Below, one piece after another: positions 7,426-15,991 of a stretch of 61,451 nt of DNA (positions within the stretch are counted from its first letter, which is position 1; every line of letters begins with the position of its first letter). The stretch is from Nitrosomonadales bacterium (GTDB lineage: Bacteria; Pseudomonadota; Gammaproteobacteria; Burkholderiales; SG8-39): NCBI GenBank assembly GCA_005240145.1, contig SBAS01000042.1, forward strand, positions 1-61,451, given 5' to 3'. The translations under genes and the position numbers were made by a program. The notes beneath the pieces were generated by a model. That model was given only the letters and a program-made list of their open reading frames with translations. It was not told the DNA's origin and searched no databases.

Positions 7426-8929
7426 CGCGCGGCCGGGTTTCCGGATCGAGCGGATAGACCGGGCGCCGCACGCGGGTGAATTTCAACTGCGAATAATCTG
7501 ACGTGCACACGCCCTCGCCCGCGCATTCGATCACGGCCTGGGCGATCGGCCCCAGGCCCGCGCGCCAGTGCACGCGGCTCTTCAGCATCACGTAGCGCTT
7601 GGCCGCCGGGTCGATGCCCAGGGCGCGAAACGAGCCGATGTCGTGCGGCTCGACGTGGCGCGAAATCACCGCGATCTCCACCTTGCCCGTATCCAGCACC
7701 GCGGCGGCGCCCATGTCGGCCAGTTCGCCGCGCGCCATCGGGCCTTCGTTGCGGTAGATGCCGTTGACGATGCGCCGCACGTTGCCCGTCACCATGCGCG
7801 GCTTGGGCTTAAGGCCCAGCGCGGGCATCTCCAGTTTGCCGCCAAGCGGGATCGTGACCCGCGCGCCGACCCCGGCGCGCTTCATCTGCTCCACCGCTTG
7901 CGGATCGAAGATGGCGAACGCGGCGACGTCCTCGAGCCCCGCGTCGAGGATTCCGCCCAGCACCGCCATGGTGTCCATGGTACCGCCGGAAGCGCAGTTG
8001 TCGTAGTGATCGAGCAACATCACCGGGCCGTGCGCATTTCCACTTCCCATTTCCCTGGCACGCTGCAACGATTTCTCCAGCGGCTCGATCTGGTAGACGA
8101 ATTTGCGCCGCGCGTTCCATGCCATGTCGAGAAGTTCATCGCAGAACGTTTGTGCCAGGCCCGCATCGCCGTCGGTCACTACCACCGCCGACGAGCCCGC
8201 ATAGGGAATATCGGCGTGCGGAAACCCGACGAAAAACGAAGCGGCCAACACGCTAGCGCGTTCCTTACCGGCGCCCTGCCGTTCCATCTCTTTTGCCCTG
8301 GCCTGAATTTCCTTGTTGGGAGAGTCCAGGCTCGATTGGCGCATGACATGCGGCAGCATCGGCCGATGGCCGAATGCCATGGTGGCACGTGAAGATTTGA
8401 GGATCGGGGTCGCTGCGCGAATTCCCGTCTCGTACATATCGACATGCGGGTAGGTCTGGTAGCCCGCGATCACGGTCGCGTGCAGCCCCATGGCGGGGAA
8501 AAGATTGGTGTGCATGTCGAGCGCGACGCCGATCGGCACCCGAGGAGCCACCTTGCGGATGCGGCTGAGCAACTCGCCTTCGCCGTCTTCGAAGCTGCGC
8601 GTCACCATCGCGCCATGCAGGTCGAGGAGCACCGCGTCGCAGCCCGCGCTCACCGCGGCCACGATGCGCCCCGCCATGGCTTCGTAGGCCTCGTCTTCCA
8701 CGGGCGCGCTCGGCGCCGCGTTGCCCGCGATCGGGTACACCGCCTCGGCGCCCGCCTTGTCGGCCAGGTCGATGAAGGCGCCGAGCGCGGTGCCGGTGCC
8801 CTTGTAGGCGTCGCGGACCGCGGCGCCTTCGAGCGGCAGCGGTGCGCCATGCGCGAAGCGCGCAAGCGGCGTCGGTACCGGCGAAGAGGTATTGGTCTCG
8901 TGCTTCATCTGGGCGATGACGAGTTTCAT
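7415..8929 (-). CDS. M81 (MlrC-like) family metallopeptidase
   Basis: A 504-residue protein of the MlrC/microcystinase C family. The N-terminus IAQMKHETNTSSPVPT holds the family's HETNT motif. The middle part has LLDLHGAM and GVALDMHTNLFP, with the Asp/His ligands of the N-terminal metallopeptidase domain. The C-terminal domain includes MLLDHYDNCASGG. MlrC cleaves linear microcystin in sphingomonads; most homologues have unknown amide or peptide substrates, so only hydrolase activity is claimed. No signal peptide is visible. No other mlr gene is present. Confidence 0.88.
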   Translation of the reverse strand: MKLVIAQMKHETNTSSPVPTPLARFAHGAPLPLEGAAVRDAYKGTGTALGAFIDLADKAGAEAVYPIAGNAAPSAPVEDEAYEAMAGRIVAAVSAGCDAVLLDLHGAMVTRSFEDGEGELLSRIRKVAPRVPIGVALDMHTNLFPAMGLHATVIAGYQTYPHVDMYETGIRAATPILKSSRATMAFGHRPMLPHVMRQSSLDSPNKEIQARAKEMERQGAGKERASVLAASFFVGFPHADIPYAGSSAVVVTDGDAGLAQTFCDELLDMAWNARRKFVYQIEPLEKSLQRAREMGSGNAHGPVMLLDHYDNCASGGTMDTMAVLGGILDAGLEDVAAFAIFDPQAVEQMKRAGVGARVTIPLGGKLEMPALGLKPKPRMVTGNVRRIVNGIYRNEGPMARGELADMGAAAVLDTGKVEIAVISRHVEPHDIGSFRALGIDPAAKRYVMLKSRVHWRAGLGPIAQAVIECAGEGVCTSDYSQLKFTRVRRPVYPLDPETRPRVTA

Positions 8930-8937
8930 GCGCGTGG

Positions 8938-8957
8938 GTCCCCGCCTGCGCGGGGAC
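8938..8957. repeat. REP-like palindrome (family A)
   Basis: GTCCCCGCCTGCGCGGGGAC is a palindromic short repeat with a CGGGG/CCCCG stem, between the M81 and DUF1993 genes. Near-identical copies occur at 22792-22811, inside a coding sequence, and at 25430-25449, beside a second palindrome. Confidence 0.75.
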
Positions 8958-8966
8958 GAAAGAATT

Positions 8967-9473
8967 TCAAGGCGTACCGATGAAGTCGCGCTTGCCGATC
9001 TCGATGCCGTTGTGGCGCAGGATGTTGTAGGCGGTGGCGACGTGGAAATAGAAATTCGGCCAGGCGAAGCCGAGCAGGTACTGCATGCCCTTGAAGGTCA
9101 CATCCTTGCCCTGCAGCTTGAGGACCACGTCGCGCTCTTCCGAGCCGTCGATCTGCGCGGCTTTCACCGTGGCGATGAAGGCGAGCGTCCTGGCGATGCG
9201 CTCCTTCAACTCATCGAAGGTCTTCTCCGTGTCTTCGTGCTTCGGGATCTCGACCCCGGCGAGGCGCGCCACCGCGCCTTTGGCCGAATCGCAGGTGATC
9301 TGCACCTGGCGCGCGAGCGCGAACATGTCCGGGTACAGGCGCAGCGAGGTGAGCACCTGTTCGTCGATTTTCTTCGCCTCGGCGTGCGCCTTGGCCTTGT
9401 CGAGGATCGCCGACAGATTCTTGAGGATGTTGGCGAAGCGCGGCGCGCTCGCCTGGTACATCGATATGGGCAT
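8967..9473 (-). CDS. DUF1993 domain-containing protein
   Basis: A 168-residue protein matching the DUF1993 family in length and motifs: N-terminal MPISMYQASAPRFANILKNL, a middle ALARQVQITCDSAKGAVARLAG, and a C-terminal LLGFAWPNFYFHVATAYNIL followed by HNGIEIGKRDFIG. DUF1993 proteins have a DinB-like four-helix fold and are of unknown function; a thiol or metal-dependent role is speculative. The ATG at 9473 is chosen over in-frame starts up to 9629 because it begins the conserved N-terminus. It is divergent from the relic that begins at 9534. Confidence 0.9.
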   Translation of the reverse strand: MPISMYQASAPRFANILKNLSAILDKAKAHAEAKKIDEQVLTSLRLYPDMFALARQVQITCDSAKGAVARLAGVEIPKHEDTEKTFDELKERIARTLAFIATVKAAQIDGSEERDVVLKLQGKDVTFKGMQYLLGFAWPNFYFHVATAYNILRHNGIEIGKRDFIGTP

Positions 9474-9499
9474 GCCTGGGCCTTTGTGGGAAGGGATAT

Positions 9500-9519
9500 T
9501 GAGAGACTTTATACTCTCA
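9500..9519. promoter_or_regulatory. Inverted repeat in a divergent intergenic gap
   Basis: TGAGAG and CTCTCA (9500-9505 and 9514-9519) form a perfect 6-base inverted repeat around ACTTTATA, between the divergent DUF1993 gene and the CNB relic. It may be an operator half-site pair or part of a promoter. No regulator is assigned. Confidence 0.25.
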
Positions 9520-9533
9520 CACCGGGGGAAAAC

Positions 9534-9721
9534 ATGAATATCTACAGTCCGGCAGTGGCGCTGGAATTCTTCAAGGCCGCCGGCAAGCCGGAGAAGGCCG
9601 CCAAGGGCACGGTAATCTTCGCCGAGCACGACAAGGCGCGGCGGCGCTCACGGAGGCCGTGGTGTTCGATCCCAAGCGCCTCGCCGAGCGCCTGCGCCTG
9701 CTGACCGCGCGGCTGAAGTAG
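9534..9721 (+). pseudogene. Relic of a cyclic-nucleotide-binding (Crp/CNB-type) protein
   Basis: The first frame opens MNIYSPAVALEFFKAAGKPE followed by KGTVIFAEHDK, which resembles the start of a CAP_ED domain. Almost at once the frame becomes Arg-rich and meaningless. A second frame then reads EAVVFDPKRLAERLRLL to a TAG at 9719-9721, resembling a C-terminal helix of the same kind of protein. The core domain between them (about 100 or more codons) is missing and the two ends are out of frame. The gene therefore appears dead through an internal deletion. An alternative is two unrelated scraps, but the order and spacing of N- and C-terminal features favour one gene. Confidence 0.5.
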
Positions 9722-9727
9722 CGCGCG

Positions 9728-10108
9728 TCAGTCCTGGCCGGGCGCGCTGCGCAGCCAGCGCGCCGCATCGGCCACGCTGGTAAAACAGCGCAGCACGCAA
9801 CCGCGCGCGAGCGCCGCAACTTCGTGCAAAGCGTAGTACGCGTCGTTTTCCATCGTATCCACCACCGCGACGCGGTAGCCGCCGCTGCGTTCGCCGCGCG
9901 CCATCGACAAGGAGCCGAGGAAACCGAGCCGGTCGGCGAGGCCGCGCAGGTCGATCAGCACGCGGCTGGACTTCTCCTGGCCCGCCTGCGCCGCGATATC
10001 GCGCGCAATCCAGATGGCGTGGTCGCCCGCGCCGCGGCCCAGGGTGTTGCCCGAGACCGCCGCCTGCAGCATGCCGTCGCGAACTGCGTAGTGAATGCGA
10101 TAGCCCAT
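9728..10108 (-). CDS. Small STAS-like (SpoIIAA/SEC14-type) domain protein
   Basis: A 126-residue soluble protein. An N-terminal beta part (YRIHYAVRDGMLQAAVSG) precedes a helix, a central strand VLIDLRGLADRLG, a second core strand YRVAVVDTMEN and a final helix ending FTSVADAARWLRSA. This order resembles STAS/SpoIIAA-like proteins that often stand alone in betaproteobacteria. The conserved phosphorylatable serine of anti-anti-sigma factors is not evident, so a regulatory role is not claimed. It converges with the upstream relic, 6 bases apart. Confidence 0.7.
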   Translation of the reverse strand: MGYRIHYAVRDGMLQAAVSGNTLGRGAGDHAIWIARDIAAQAGQEKSSRVLIDLRGLADRLGFLGSLSMARGERSGGYRVAVVDTMENDAYYALHEVAALARGCVLRCFTSVADAARWLRSAPGQD

Positions 10109-10185
10109 GACCCCACGCTACCTAAAACGGGCGCGCGGAATGCAAGGAATTGTCCGAAAAGCGTCAGGCTGGGTCAAGACTGCGA

Positions 10186-11310
10186 TTACTGTGGCGGGCG
10201 CACCCCGTCCTTGGAGACCTGCAGGCCCTGCAGCTGCATCTCGATCGCCGCGAGCGCGGCATGCTTGGGTTCGGTCTTGAGATACAGCTCGCGCGCCTCC
10301 CCCAGCGCCTGGCGCGCGGTGGTGCGCATGCCCAGTTGCGCGAGCAAACTGCCGAGGTCGTGCAGGTCGGAGCGCAAAGCGAGTCTGTGTTCGGCCGTTT
10401 CGGGCGGCGACATGGCGCGCACCGTGTCCACCGCGAGGGCGAATTGCTCCGCCGCCTCGCGCGGCCGCTGCTGGTCGCGGTAGAGCACGCCCAGCATGCG
10501 CAGGGAGCGCTCCTTCAGCATGGCTTCGCGCGGGCCGAGCGCGGCGACGATCGCGCCCTGCTCCAGCTTCAGCGCGATCGCCGCGCCCTCCTTGAGCCAG
10601 GCTTCCATCTGGCGCGAGGCGCGCTGCTGCAGGCCCAGCAGGCCGCCGCAAGTCACCAGTGCCAGGGCGTGATGCTCCGCGCCCGCGGCTCGCGCGGCTT
10701 CGACCGCCCTGCCGCAGGCGTCGAGAGCGTCCTGCCAGCGCTCGGCGCGGTAGGCGGCGAGCGCTTCGTCGCTTGCCGCGCGCCAGGCGAGCGAGGAACT
10801 GGGTGTTGCCTTTTGGGTTTCCATGGGAGAAACCCTCACTTCATACAAGGTCCATTCCAAGTTCAACTCGTGCCGCCATCCGATATTCAGCGCGCGAACC
10901 TTGGCGAAATTGCCTTCGCGCGTGCGCACGGCAAACACCGCGCCCTTCTTCACCGGCGCATCCGGCCCCCAGGCCGAGTACTGGTTGGACGCATAGTTGA
11001 GGCGCGCGAGATAGGCCGCGTCCATTTCCGCCCAACGCGCGCTGCCTGCGGGCGCGATCAGCGCCTCGCGGTAAGCCGCAAGGTAGGGTTGATCGCGCGC
11101 CTGCATGCCCCAATGCAGGTCGCCGCCGGGCGGGCCTTGCTGGCCGCTTTCCAGGTCCACCGTGAAGGTCGGCCGCAGGAGCGCGCTGCGGGCACCGAAC
11201 TCGGCATCCGCTTTCCACGGCGCGCGTACCAGCCCCGTCCGCTCGGCGGCATAGGCGAGCAGCGCCAGCATGGCGAATACCGCAATTGCCGCATAAACTC
11301 GAACCGCCAT
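10186..11310 (-). CDS. Membrane-anchored protein with helical (TPR-like) repeats
   Basis: A 374-residue protein starting at the ATG at 11310. Residues about 4-22 form one hydrophobic segment (VYAAIAVFAMLALLAYAA), probably an uncleaved anchor. The C-terminal two thirds are Ala/Leu/Glu/Arg-rich helices with TPR-like spacing, for example [37 protein letters not shown] and TTARQALGEARELYLK. No enzymatic motif is seen. It may be a scaffold facing the periplasm. The frame stays open far upstream across dinB, but that part is a mirror frame of dinB. The gene is divergent from dinB with only 12 bases between the starts, so each promoter must lie inside the neighbouring gene. Confidence 0.7.
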   Translation of the reverse strand: MAVRVYAAIAVFAMLALLAYAAERTGLVRAPWKADAEFGARSALLRPTFTVDLESGQQGPPGGDLHWGMQARDQPYLAAYREALIAPAGSARWAEMDAAYLARLNYASNQYSAWGPDAPVKKGAVFAVRTREGNFAKVRALNIGWRHELNLEWTLYEVRVSPMETQKATPSSSLAWRAASDEALAAYRAERWQDALDACGRAVEAARAAGAEHHALALVTCGGLLGLQQRASRQMEAWLKEGAAIALKLEQGAIVAALGPREAMLKERSLRMLGVLYRDQQRPREAAEQFALAVDTVRAMSPPETAEHRLALRSDLHDLGSLLAQLGMRTTARQALGEARELYLKTEPKHAALAAIEMQLQGLQVSKDGVRPPQ

Positions 11311-11322
11311 CCAGCCTCTCCC

Positions 11323-12411
11323 ATGCCCGAGACGACCCGCCGCATTATCCACCTCGACATGGATGCCTTCTACGCCGCCGTCGAACAGCGCGACGATCCG
11401 ACTTTGCGCGGCAAGCCGGTGGCGGTGGGCGGCTCGCCGCAGTCGCGCGGCGTGGTGGCCGCCTCGAGCTACGAGGCGCGCACCTTCGGCGTGCGCTCGG
11501 CCATGCCGATGTCGCGCGCGATCCGGCTGTGCCCGCAGCTGGTCATCGTGCGCCCGGATTTCGCGCGCTACCGCGCCGCTTCGCAGCAGGTGATGGCGAT
11601 CCTGCGCGCGTGCACGCCGCTGGTGGAGCCGCTCTCGCTCGACGAGGCTTACCTCGACGTCACGGAAAACCTCTGGGGCGAGCGCCTCGCCAGCGTGGTC
11701 GCCAAGCGGCTCAAGGCGCAGATCCTCGAGGCGACCGGCCTGACCTCCTCCGCCGGGGTGGCGCCGAACAAGTTCCTCGCCAAGATCGCCTCGGGCTGGC
11801 GCAAGCCCGACGGGCTCACCGTGATCGCGCCCGAGCGCATCGAGAGCTTCCTGCAGGAGTTGCCGGTGGAAGCACTCTGGGGCGTAGGGCCGGTAACGGC
11901 GAAGAAACTGCGCGCCCTGGGCATCGCAAGGCTGGTGGACGTGCGCGCTTGCGACGAGCTGGCGCTGCAAAAGACGGTGGGCAGCCTCGCGGCCTGGCTG
12001 AAACGCCTGTCGCACGGCGACGATCCGCGCTAGGTCACGCCCGATCGCCCCTGGAAGTCGATCTCGGCCGAGACGACGTACAGCGTGGATCTGGAGGACG
12101 TGGTGGAGATGAAGGCGGAGCTCGCCAAGCTTTCGGACCGGGTGGTGAATTCGCTGGAGAAAAAGGAACTCCTCGCGCGCACCGTCACCATCAAGGTGCG
12201 CTACAGCGACTTCAGCCTGGTCACGCGCAGCCACACCCTGGAGCGGGCCGGCTGCGACCGGCAAGGCTACGCCGAACGCGCCGCGGCGCTGCTCGACCGG
12301 ACCGACGCCGCGCGCCGCCCGGTGCGCCTGCTGGGCGTGGGCGTGCACGGCCTGAGCGCAAAGGACGCCGCGCCGCAGGCAGCGCACCCCGAACAGCTCT
12401 TACTGGAGTAG
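11323..12411 (+). pseudogene. dinB: DNA polymerase IV (Y-family) interrupted by an in-frame amber codon
   Basis: A 363-codon frame encodes DinB: HLDMDAFYAAVEQRDDP (D12 and D14), SLDEAYLDV (D107, E108, catalytic), APNKFLAKIASGWRKP and the HhH segment LWGVGPVTAKKLRALG. At codon 237 (12031-12033) a TAG breaks the frame just before the little-finger domain. Downstream the same frame continues KSISAETTYSVDLEDV and runs to 12411. The likely ancestral codon is CAG (one C-to-T change). If the stop is real, the truncated product keeps palm, fingers and thumb but loses the DNA-gripping little finger and clamp contacts. A sequencing error, or readthrough of the amber codon, would restore a normal 362-residue polymerase. 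Confidence 0.88.
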
Positions 12412-12444
12412 CATGGCGGTCCTCAAATCGAAAGGGCCTAGACG

Positions 12445-12765
12445 ATGAGTGGTGGTGGAGGAGAATCCGCACCGGCCCCGGCCAAGGCCGCCCCTGTGGC
12501 GCCCGTCGATCCGGTCGAGGATCTGGCGCGCAAGATTTTCATCGAACTCTCGGCGCAGGTGCATTCGCAGGCAGGCGAGAAGCCCGAGCACAAGAAGCTG
12601 GTGGAATTGAGCTTTCGCCTCTCCGAAGCGTTCCAGGCCGGCAACCTCGAATTCAATACCGCCGCGCGCGCGCGCGCCGAAGCCAAGGCGAAGGCGAGCG
12701 TGGACGTGGGCAAGATCGAAATCGATTTCGGCGCCATCAGCTCCGTCAGCAGCGCCAAGAAATAA
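12445..12765 (+). CDS. Hypothetical small charged helical protein
   Basis: A 106-residue protein of no recognised family. The N-terminus is a low-complexity Gly/Pro/Ala linker (MSGGGGESAPAPAKAAPVAP). The middle is amphipathic helix (VEDLARKIFIELSAQVHS, KKLVELSFRLSEAFQAG), then an Ala/Arg/Lys helix and a final KIEIDFGAISSVS. No signal peptide or membrane segment is visible. It follows dinB on the same strand by 33 bases and overlaps the convergent MFS gene by 20 bases. Codon usage is like its neighbours, which supports it being real. Confidence 0.6.
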   Translation: MSGGGGESAPAPAKAAPVAPVDPVEDLARKIFIELSAQVHSQAGEKPEHKKLVELSFRLSEAFQAGNLEFNTAARARAEAKAKASVDVGKIEIDFGAISSVSSAKK

Positions 12766-13873
12766 GCAGCAGCGCGCCGGCCAGCAGCATGGCGCAGGCC
12801 GCGAGCAGCGCGGCCGAGATGCTGCCGCCCGCGCTCACGAGGAAGCTCACCGCGAGCGGCCCCGCGATCTGGCCGAAGGCGAAGGCCGCCGTCATCGCCG
12901 CCATCAGCCGCGGCGCAGCCGCGCCGGCAACGCTGCGCGCATCCTGCAGGCCGACCAGGGTGAAGACGACGAACGTGCCGCCGACGAAGAGCGCAGCGAG
13001 CACGATGCCGCCGATGCCGGGCCAGATCACGGGCGCGGCGACCCCCAGCGCCATGACGACATGGCAGGCGATCGACACGGCGCGGTTGCTGTAGTGGCCG
13101 GCAAAACGCGCCACGCCCAGCGTCGAGAGCATGGCCGCTGCGCCGTACATGGGCCAGGCCCAGCCGAACACCGCCGGATCGCTCACCACCTCGCGCGCCA
13201 TCACCGGCAGGAAGGTCGCCGGAATGATGTAGCCGAAACCGTAGGCGCCGTAGGCGATCACCAGGCGCGCCTGTTCCCAGGTCCACGGCGGCGGCACGCC
13301 GGGCGCGGCGTTTTCCTCGCTGCAAGATTCAAAAGCAGACCAGAGTGCCGCCGTGATCGCGAGCGAGGCGACGCCGAGCACCAGCCACGCAGTCGATGAG
13401 CCGGCGTCCAGCGCCATCAGCAGCACGCACAGGACGCCGGCGAATGTGACGCCCGTGCCCACGCCGGTGAAGAGCACGCCGGGAAGGATCGGCTGCCCGA
13501 GCGGTGCCAGCCGCGCCAGCACCAGCGCCGAGGTCTGGATCAGCACCCAGGCACTACCCACGCCGGCGATGAAGCGCAACAGCGCCCAGGCCGCCAAACC
13601 CGCATCCAGCGCCATCGCCAGGGTAGAAAAGCCGATCGTCGCCAGCGCGACGCGGATCGCAGCGGTGGCGTTGACCCGCATCGCGCCCGCCCAGAGCGCG
13701 CCGGCGAGCTAGCCGGCATAGTTGGCCGAGGCAAGCCAGCCGCCCGCGGCCACCGAGAGCCCGGCATCCTGCTGCATCATGGGCAGCAGCGGCGTGAAAG
13801 CGAAGCGGCCGATGCCCATCGCCACCGCCAGCGCCGCAAGGCCGGCGAGCGCGAGCCCCAGTCCGTTGCGCAT
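12746..13873 (-). pseudogene. YbfB/YjiJ-family MFS transporter with an in-frame amber codon
   Basis: A 376-codon frame from the ATG at 13873 encodes a 12-segment transporter of the YbfB/YjiJ type. The first segment reads MRNGLGLALAGLAALAVAMG followed by IGRFAFTPLLPMMQ, the family's opening. Codon 55 is TAG (13709-13711 on this strand), in the place where relatives have a residue in the NY-x-G-Y-LAGAL motif, most simply a Tyr codon changed by one base. The rest of the frame is intact for 320 codons (for example YGFGYIIPATFLPVM). Translation from the first internal start would lack the first two segments. Like the dinB amber 1.7 kb away, this is either decay or sequencing error. Confidence 0.75.
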
Positions 13874-13940
13874 GGCCGCAGTCTAGCCTGTCGAACCTGA
13901 CACCCGCGCCGCGCGCCGGGGGAGTACCCTGCTCGAAGCA

Positions 13941-15197
13941 ATGAAGCGCATCTTCTACGGCTGGTACATGGTCGGCGCCGGCAGCGCGATGCAGTTCGTG
14001 CAGTCCACGCTGCTGATGCAATCCTTCGGCGCCTACTTCGCGGTGCTGCGCGACGACCGCGGCTGGTCGAAAACCGAGCTCTCGGGCGCAGCCGCCCTGC
14101 ACCAGGTCGAGGCCGCGATCCTGGGGCCCCTGCTGGGCTGGTTCCTCGACCGCTTCGGGCCCGAAGGGGTGATCCGCATCGGCGTGCTGATCTTTGGCGG
14201 CGGCTTCATCCTGCTCAGCTACGTCGAGTCGCTGCTCGCCTTCTACGGCGCCTTCGTCCTCCCCGCGATGGGCGCGAGCCTGTGCGGCTTCTTTCCGCTC
14301 AACGTGACCTTGATCCACTGGTTCGAGCGCCAGCGCGCGCGCGCGCTGTCGTCGATGCAGATCGGCATGGCGCTGGGCGGGCTGTGCCTGCCGCTGGTGG
14401 CCTGGGCGCTCGCCACCTGGGGCTGGCGCGGCACCGCCTTCGGCTCGGGCATCCTCATCATCGTGATCTGCCTGCCGCTCGCCTTCGTCTTCCGCCGCCG
14501 CCCGGAGGACATGGGCCTGCGCCCCGACGGCGCCCTCAGCATCGCGCCCGACCTGAACGCCGAGTCGAAACCGGAATTGAAGGAGCAGACCCGGGATTTC
14601 ACCGCGCGCGAAGCGCTGCGCACGCCCGCCTTCTGGCTGCTTTCAATCGGCCACGGCTGCGCCCTCTTCGTCGTCACGGGCATCAACACCCACGCCATCA
14701 CGCACATGAAGGAAGGCCTGGGCTACAGCATCGAGGCGGCGTCCTTCGCCATCATGCTGCAGACCGTGGCGCAGCTGGGCGGCGTCGGCATCGGTGCGTG
14801 GATCGGCGATCGCTACAACAAGCGCAAGCTCTCCGCGCTGTGCATGATCGGACACATGGGGGGGCTGCTGTGCCTCACCTATGCCGACTTCCACCCGGCC
14901 GCGACCACCGCGATGATCGTCGCCTACGCCCTGCTGCACGGCACGGCCTGGGGGCTGCGCGGGCCCTTCATGCAGGCGCTGCGCGCCGATTACTTCGGCC
15001 GCAGCGCGATCGGCATGATCCTCGGGTTGTCGTTCGCCATCATCACCATCGGCCAGATCGGCGGCCCGATGATCGCAGGCATCCTCGCCGACATGACCGG
15101 CAACTACCGCGCGGGCTTCACCACCCTCGCGCTGCTTGCGGGCCTGGGCTCGGTATTCTTCCTGCTGGCGCGGCGGCCGGCTCGACCTGCCCTTTGA
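13941..15197 (+). CDS. MFS transporter (oxalate/formate antiporter-like)
   Basis: A 418-residue major facilitator with about 12 hydrophobic segments. It opens FYGWYMVGAGSAMQFVQS, the opening typical of the OFA/monocarboxylate-type MFS subgroup, and has the loop-2 type motif GWFLDRFGPEGVIRIG. The central cytoplasmic loop (residues about 185-215) is charged and contains RRRPEDMGLRPDG, common in this subgroup. Substrate unknown; monocarboxylates are the usual guess. It starts 67 bases from the divergent broken MFS gene. Its stop codon overlaps the TTG start of the following hydrolase gene (TTGA), so the two are translationally coupled. Confidence 0.88.
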   Translation: MKRIFYGWYMVGAGSAMQFVQSTLLMQSFGAYFAVLRDDRGWSKTELSGAAALHQVEAAILGPLLGWFLDRFGPEGVIRIGVLIFGGGFILLSYVESLLAFYGAFVLPAMGASLCGFFPLNVTLIHWFERQRARALSSMQIGMALGGLCLPLVAWALATWGWRGTAFGSGILIIVICLPLAFVFRRRPEDMGLRPDGALSIAPDLNAESKPELKEQTRDFTAREALRTPAFWLLSIGHGCALFVVTGINTHAITHMKEGLGYSIEAASFAIMLQTVAQLGGVGIGAWIGDRYNKRKLSALCMIGHMGGLLCLTYADFHPAATTAMIVAYALLHGTAWGLRGPFMQALRADYFGRSAIGMILGLSFAIITIGQIGGPMIAGILADMTGNYRAGFTTLALLAGLGSVFFLLARRPARPAL

Positions 15198-15952
15198 CGA
15201 CCCGCACCCGGTCGCCGGGTTTCCGTTGCGGCGCGCGCCGCGCAGTCCTGTTCCTGGCGCTGCAGGTGTTCGCGCTGGCCTGCCTGGCCGCGGAGGAACT
15301 CGTCACTACCGCTCGCTACGCGAACGGCGAGCCGGTGCCCTATATCCTCAACTCCGACGGCGCCGCCGGCACTGCGCCGAAATTCGTCGTCATCCTTTTC
15401 CCGGGCGGCTCGGGGATCGTCGACCCGCGCATCGAGGACGGCAGGCTCGTCTACGGCTTCCGCGGCAATTTCCTCGTCCGCTCCCGGCGGCACCTCGTCG
15501 ACGCGGACTTCGCTACCGTCACCACCAACTCGACGAGCAGCCCGGAGCGCATCCAGGCCGTGCTGGATGACCTGAAGCGCCGGTACCCGGAGGCGCGCGT
15601 CTACGTCATGGGCACGAGCGCGGGCACGAACGCCACGATGGACCTCGCCGAGTATCTCTCCGACAAAGTCGCCGGCATGATCCATACGGCTTCAATGAAC
15701 CGAATCAGAAACCTGGACGCGAAGCGCTACAGGAACCGCCACCTGGTGGTGCACCACAAGGCGGACGCATGCCGTTGGACGACATTTTTCGACGCCCGCG
15801 CTTCGCACGAGCGCTACGGCAACGAATTCATCGCCATGGAAGGCGGCAATTCGGTAGGTGAAGACTGCGAAGCACGCGCCTACCACGGCTTCAACGGCAT
15901 CGAGCGCGAAACCATCGACGCCATCAAGCAGTGGATTCGCCGGGGCGGTTAA
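15194..15952 (+). CDS. Secreted alpha/beta-hydrolase
   Basis: A 252-residue protein probably starting at a TTG (15194) that overlaps the MFS stop codon. No ATG lies between the end of the MFS gene and the signal peptide. Residues about 15-35 form a signal peptide (VLFLALQVFALACLAAEE). The mature part has VVILFPGGSG (oxyanion loop) and the nucleophile elbow VYVMGTSAGTNA with serine in G-x-S-x-G. A catalytic histidine is likely in the C-terminal ARAYHGFNGIE, and a disulfide pair is possible (DACRW, GEDCEA). It probably acts in the periplasm on an ester or amide. Coupling to the transporter suggests a shared substrate, but that is inference. Confidence 0.75.
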   Translation: MTTRTRSPGFRCGARRAVLFLALQVFALACLAAEELVTTARYANGEPVPYILNSDGAAGTAPKFVVILFPGGSGIVDPRIEDGRLVYGFRGNFLVRSRRHLVDADFATVTTNSTSSPERIQAVLDDLKRRYPEARVYVMGTSAGTNATMDLAEYLSDKVAGMIHTASMNRIRNLDAKRYRNRHLVVHHKADACRWTTFFDARASHERYGNEFIAMEGGNSVGEDCEARAYHGFNGIERETIDAIKQWIRRGG

Positions 15953-15991
15953 GATCGCCCCCATCCATTTCATTTAACCAGGAGTACGCAG

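Noticed and set aside
12031-13711. TAG reassigned to a sense codon in this organism
   Set aside because: TAG is used as an ordinary stop elsewhere in the window, for example after the amidohydrolase (3907-3909), ABC-F and RidA genes.
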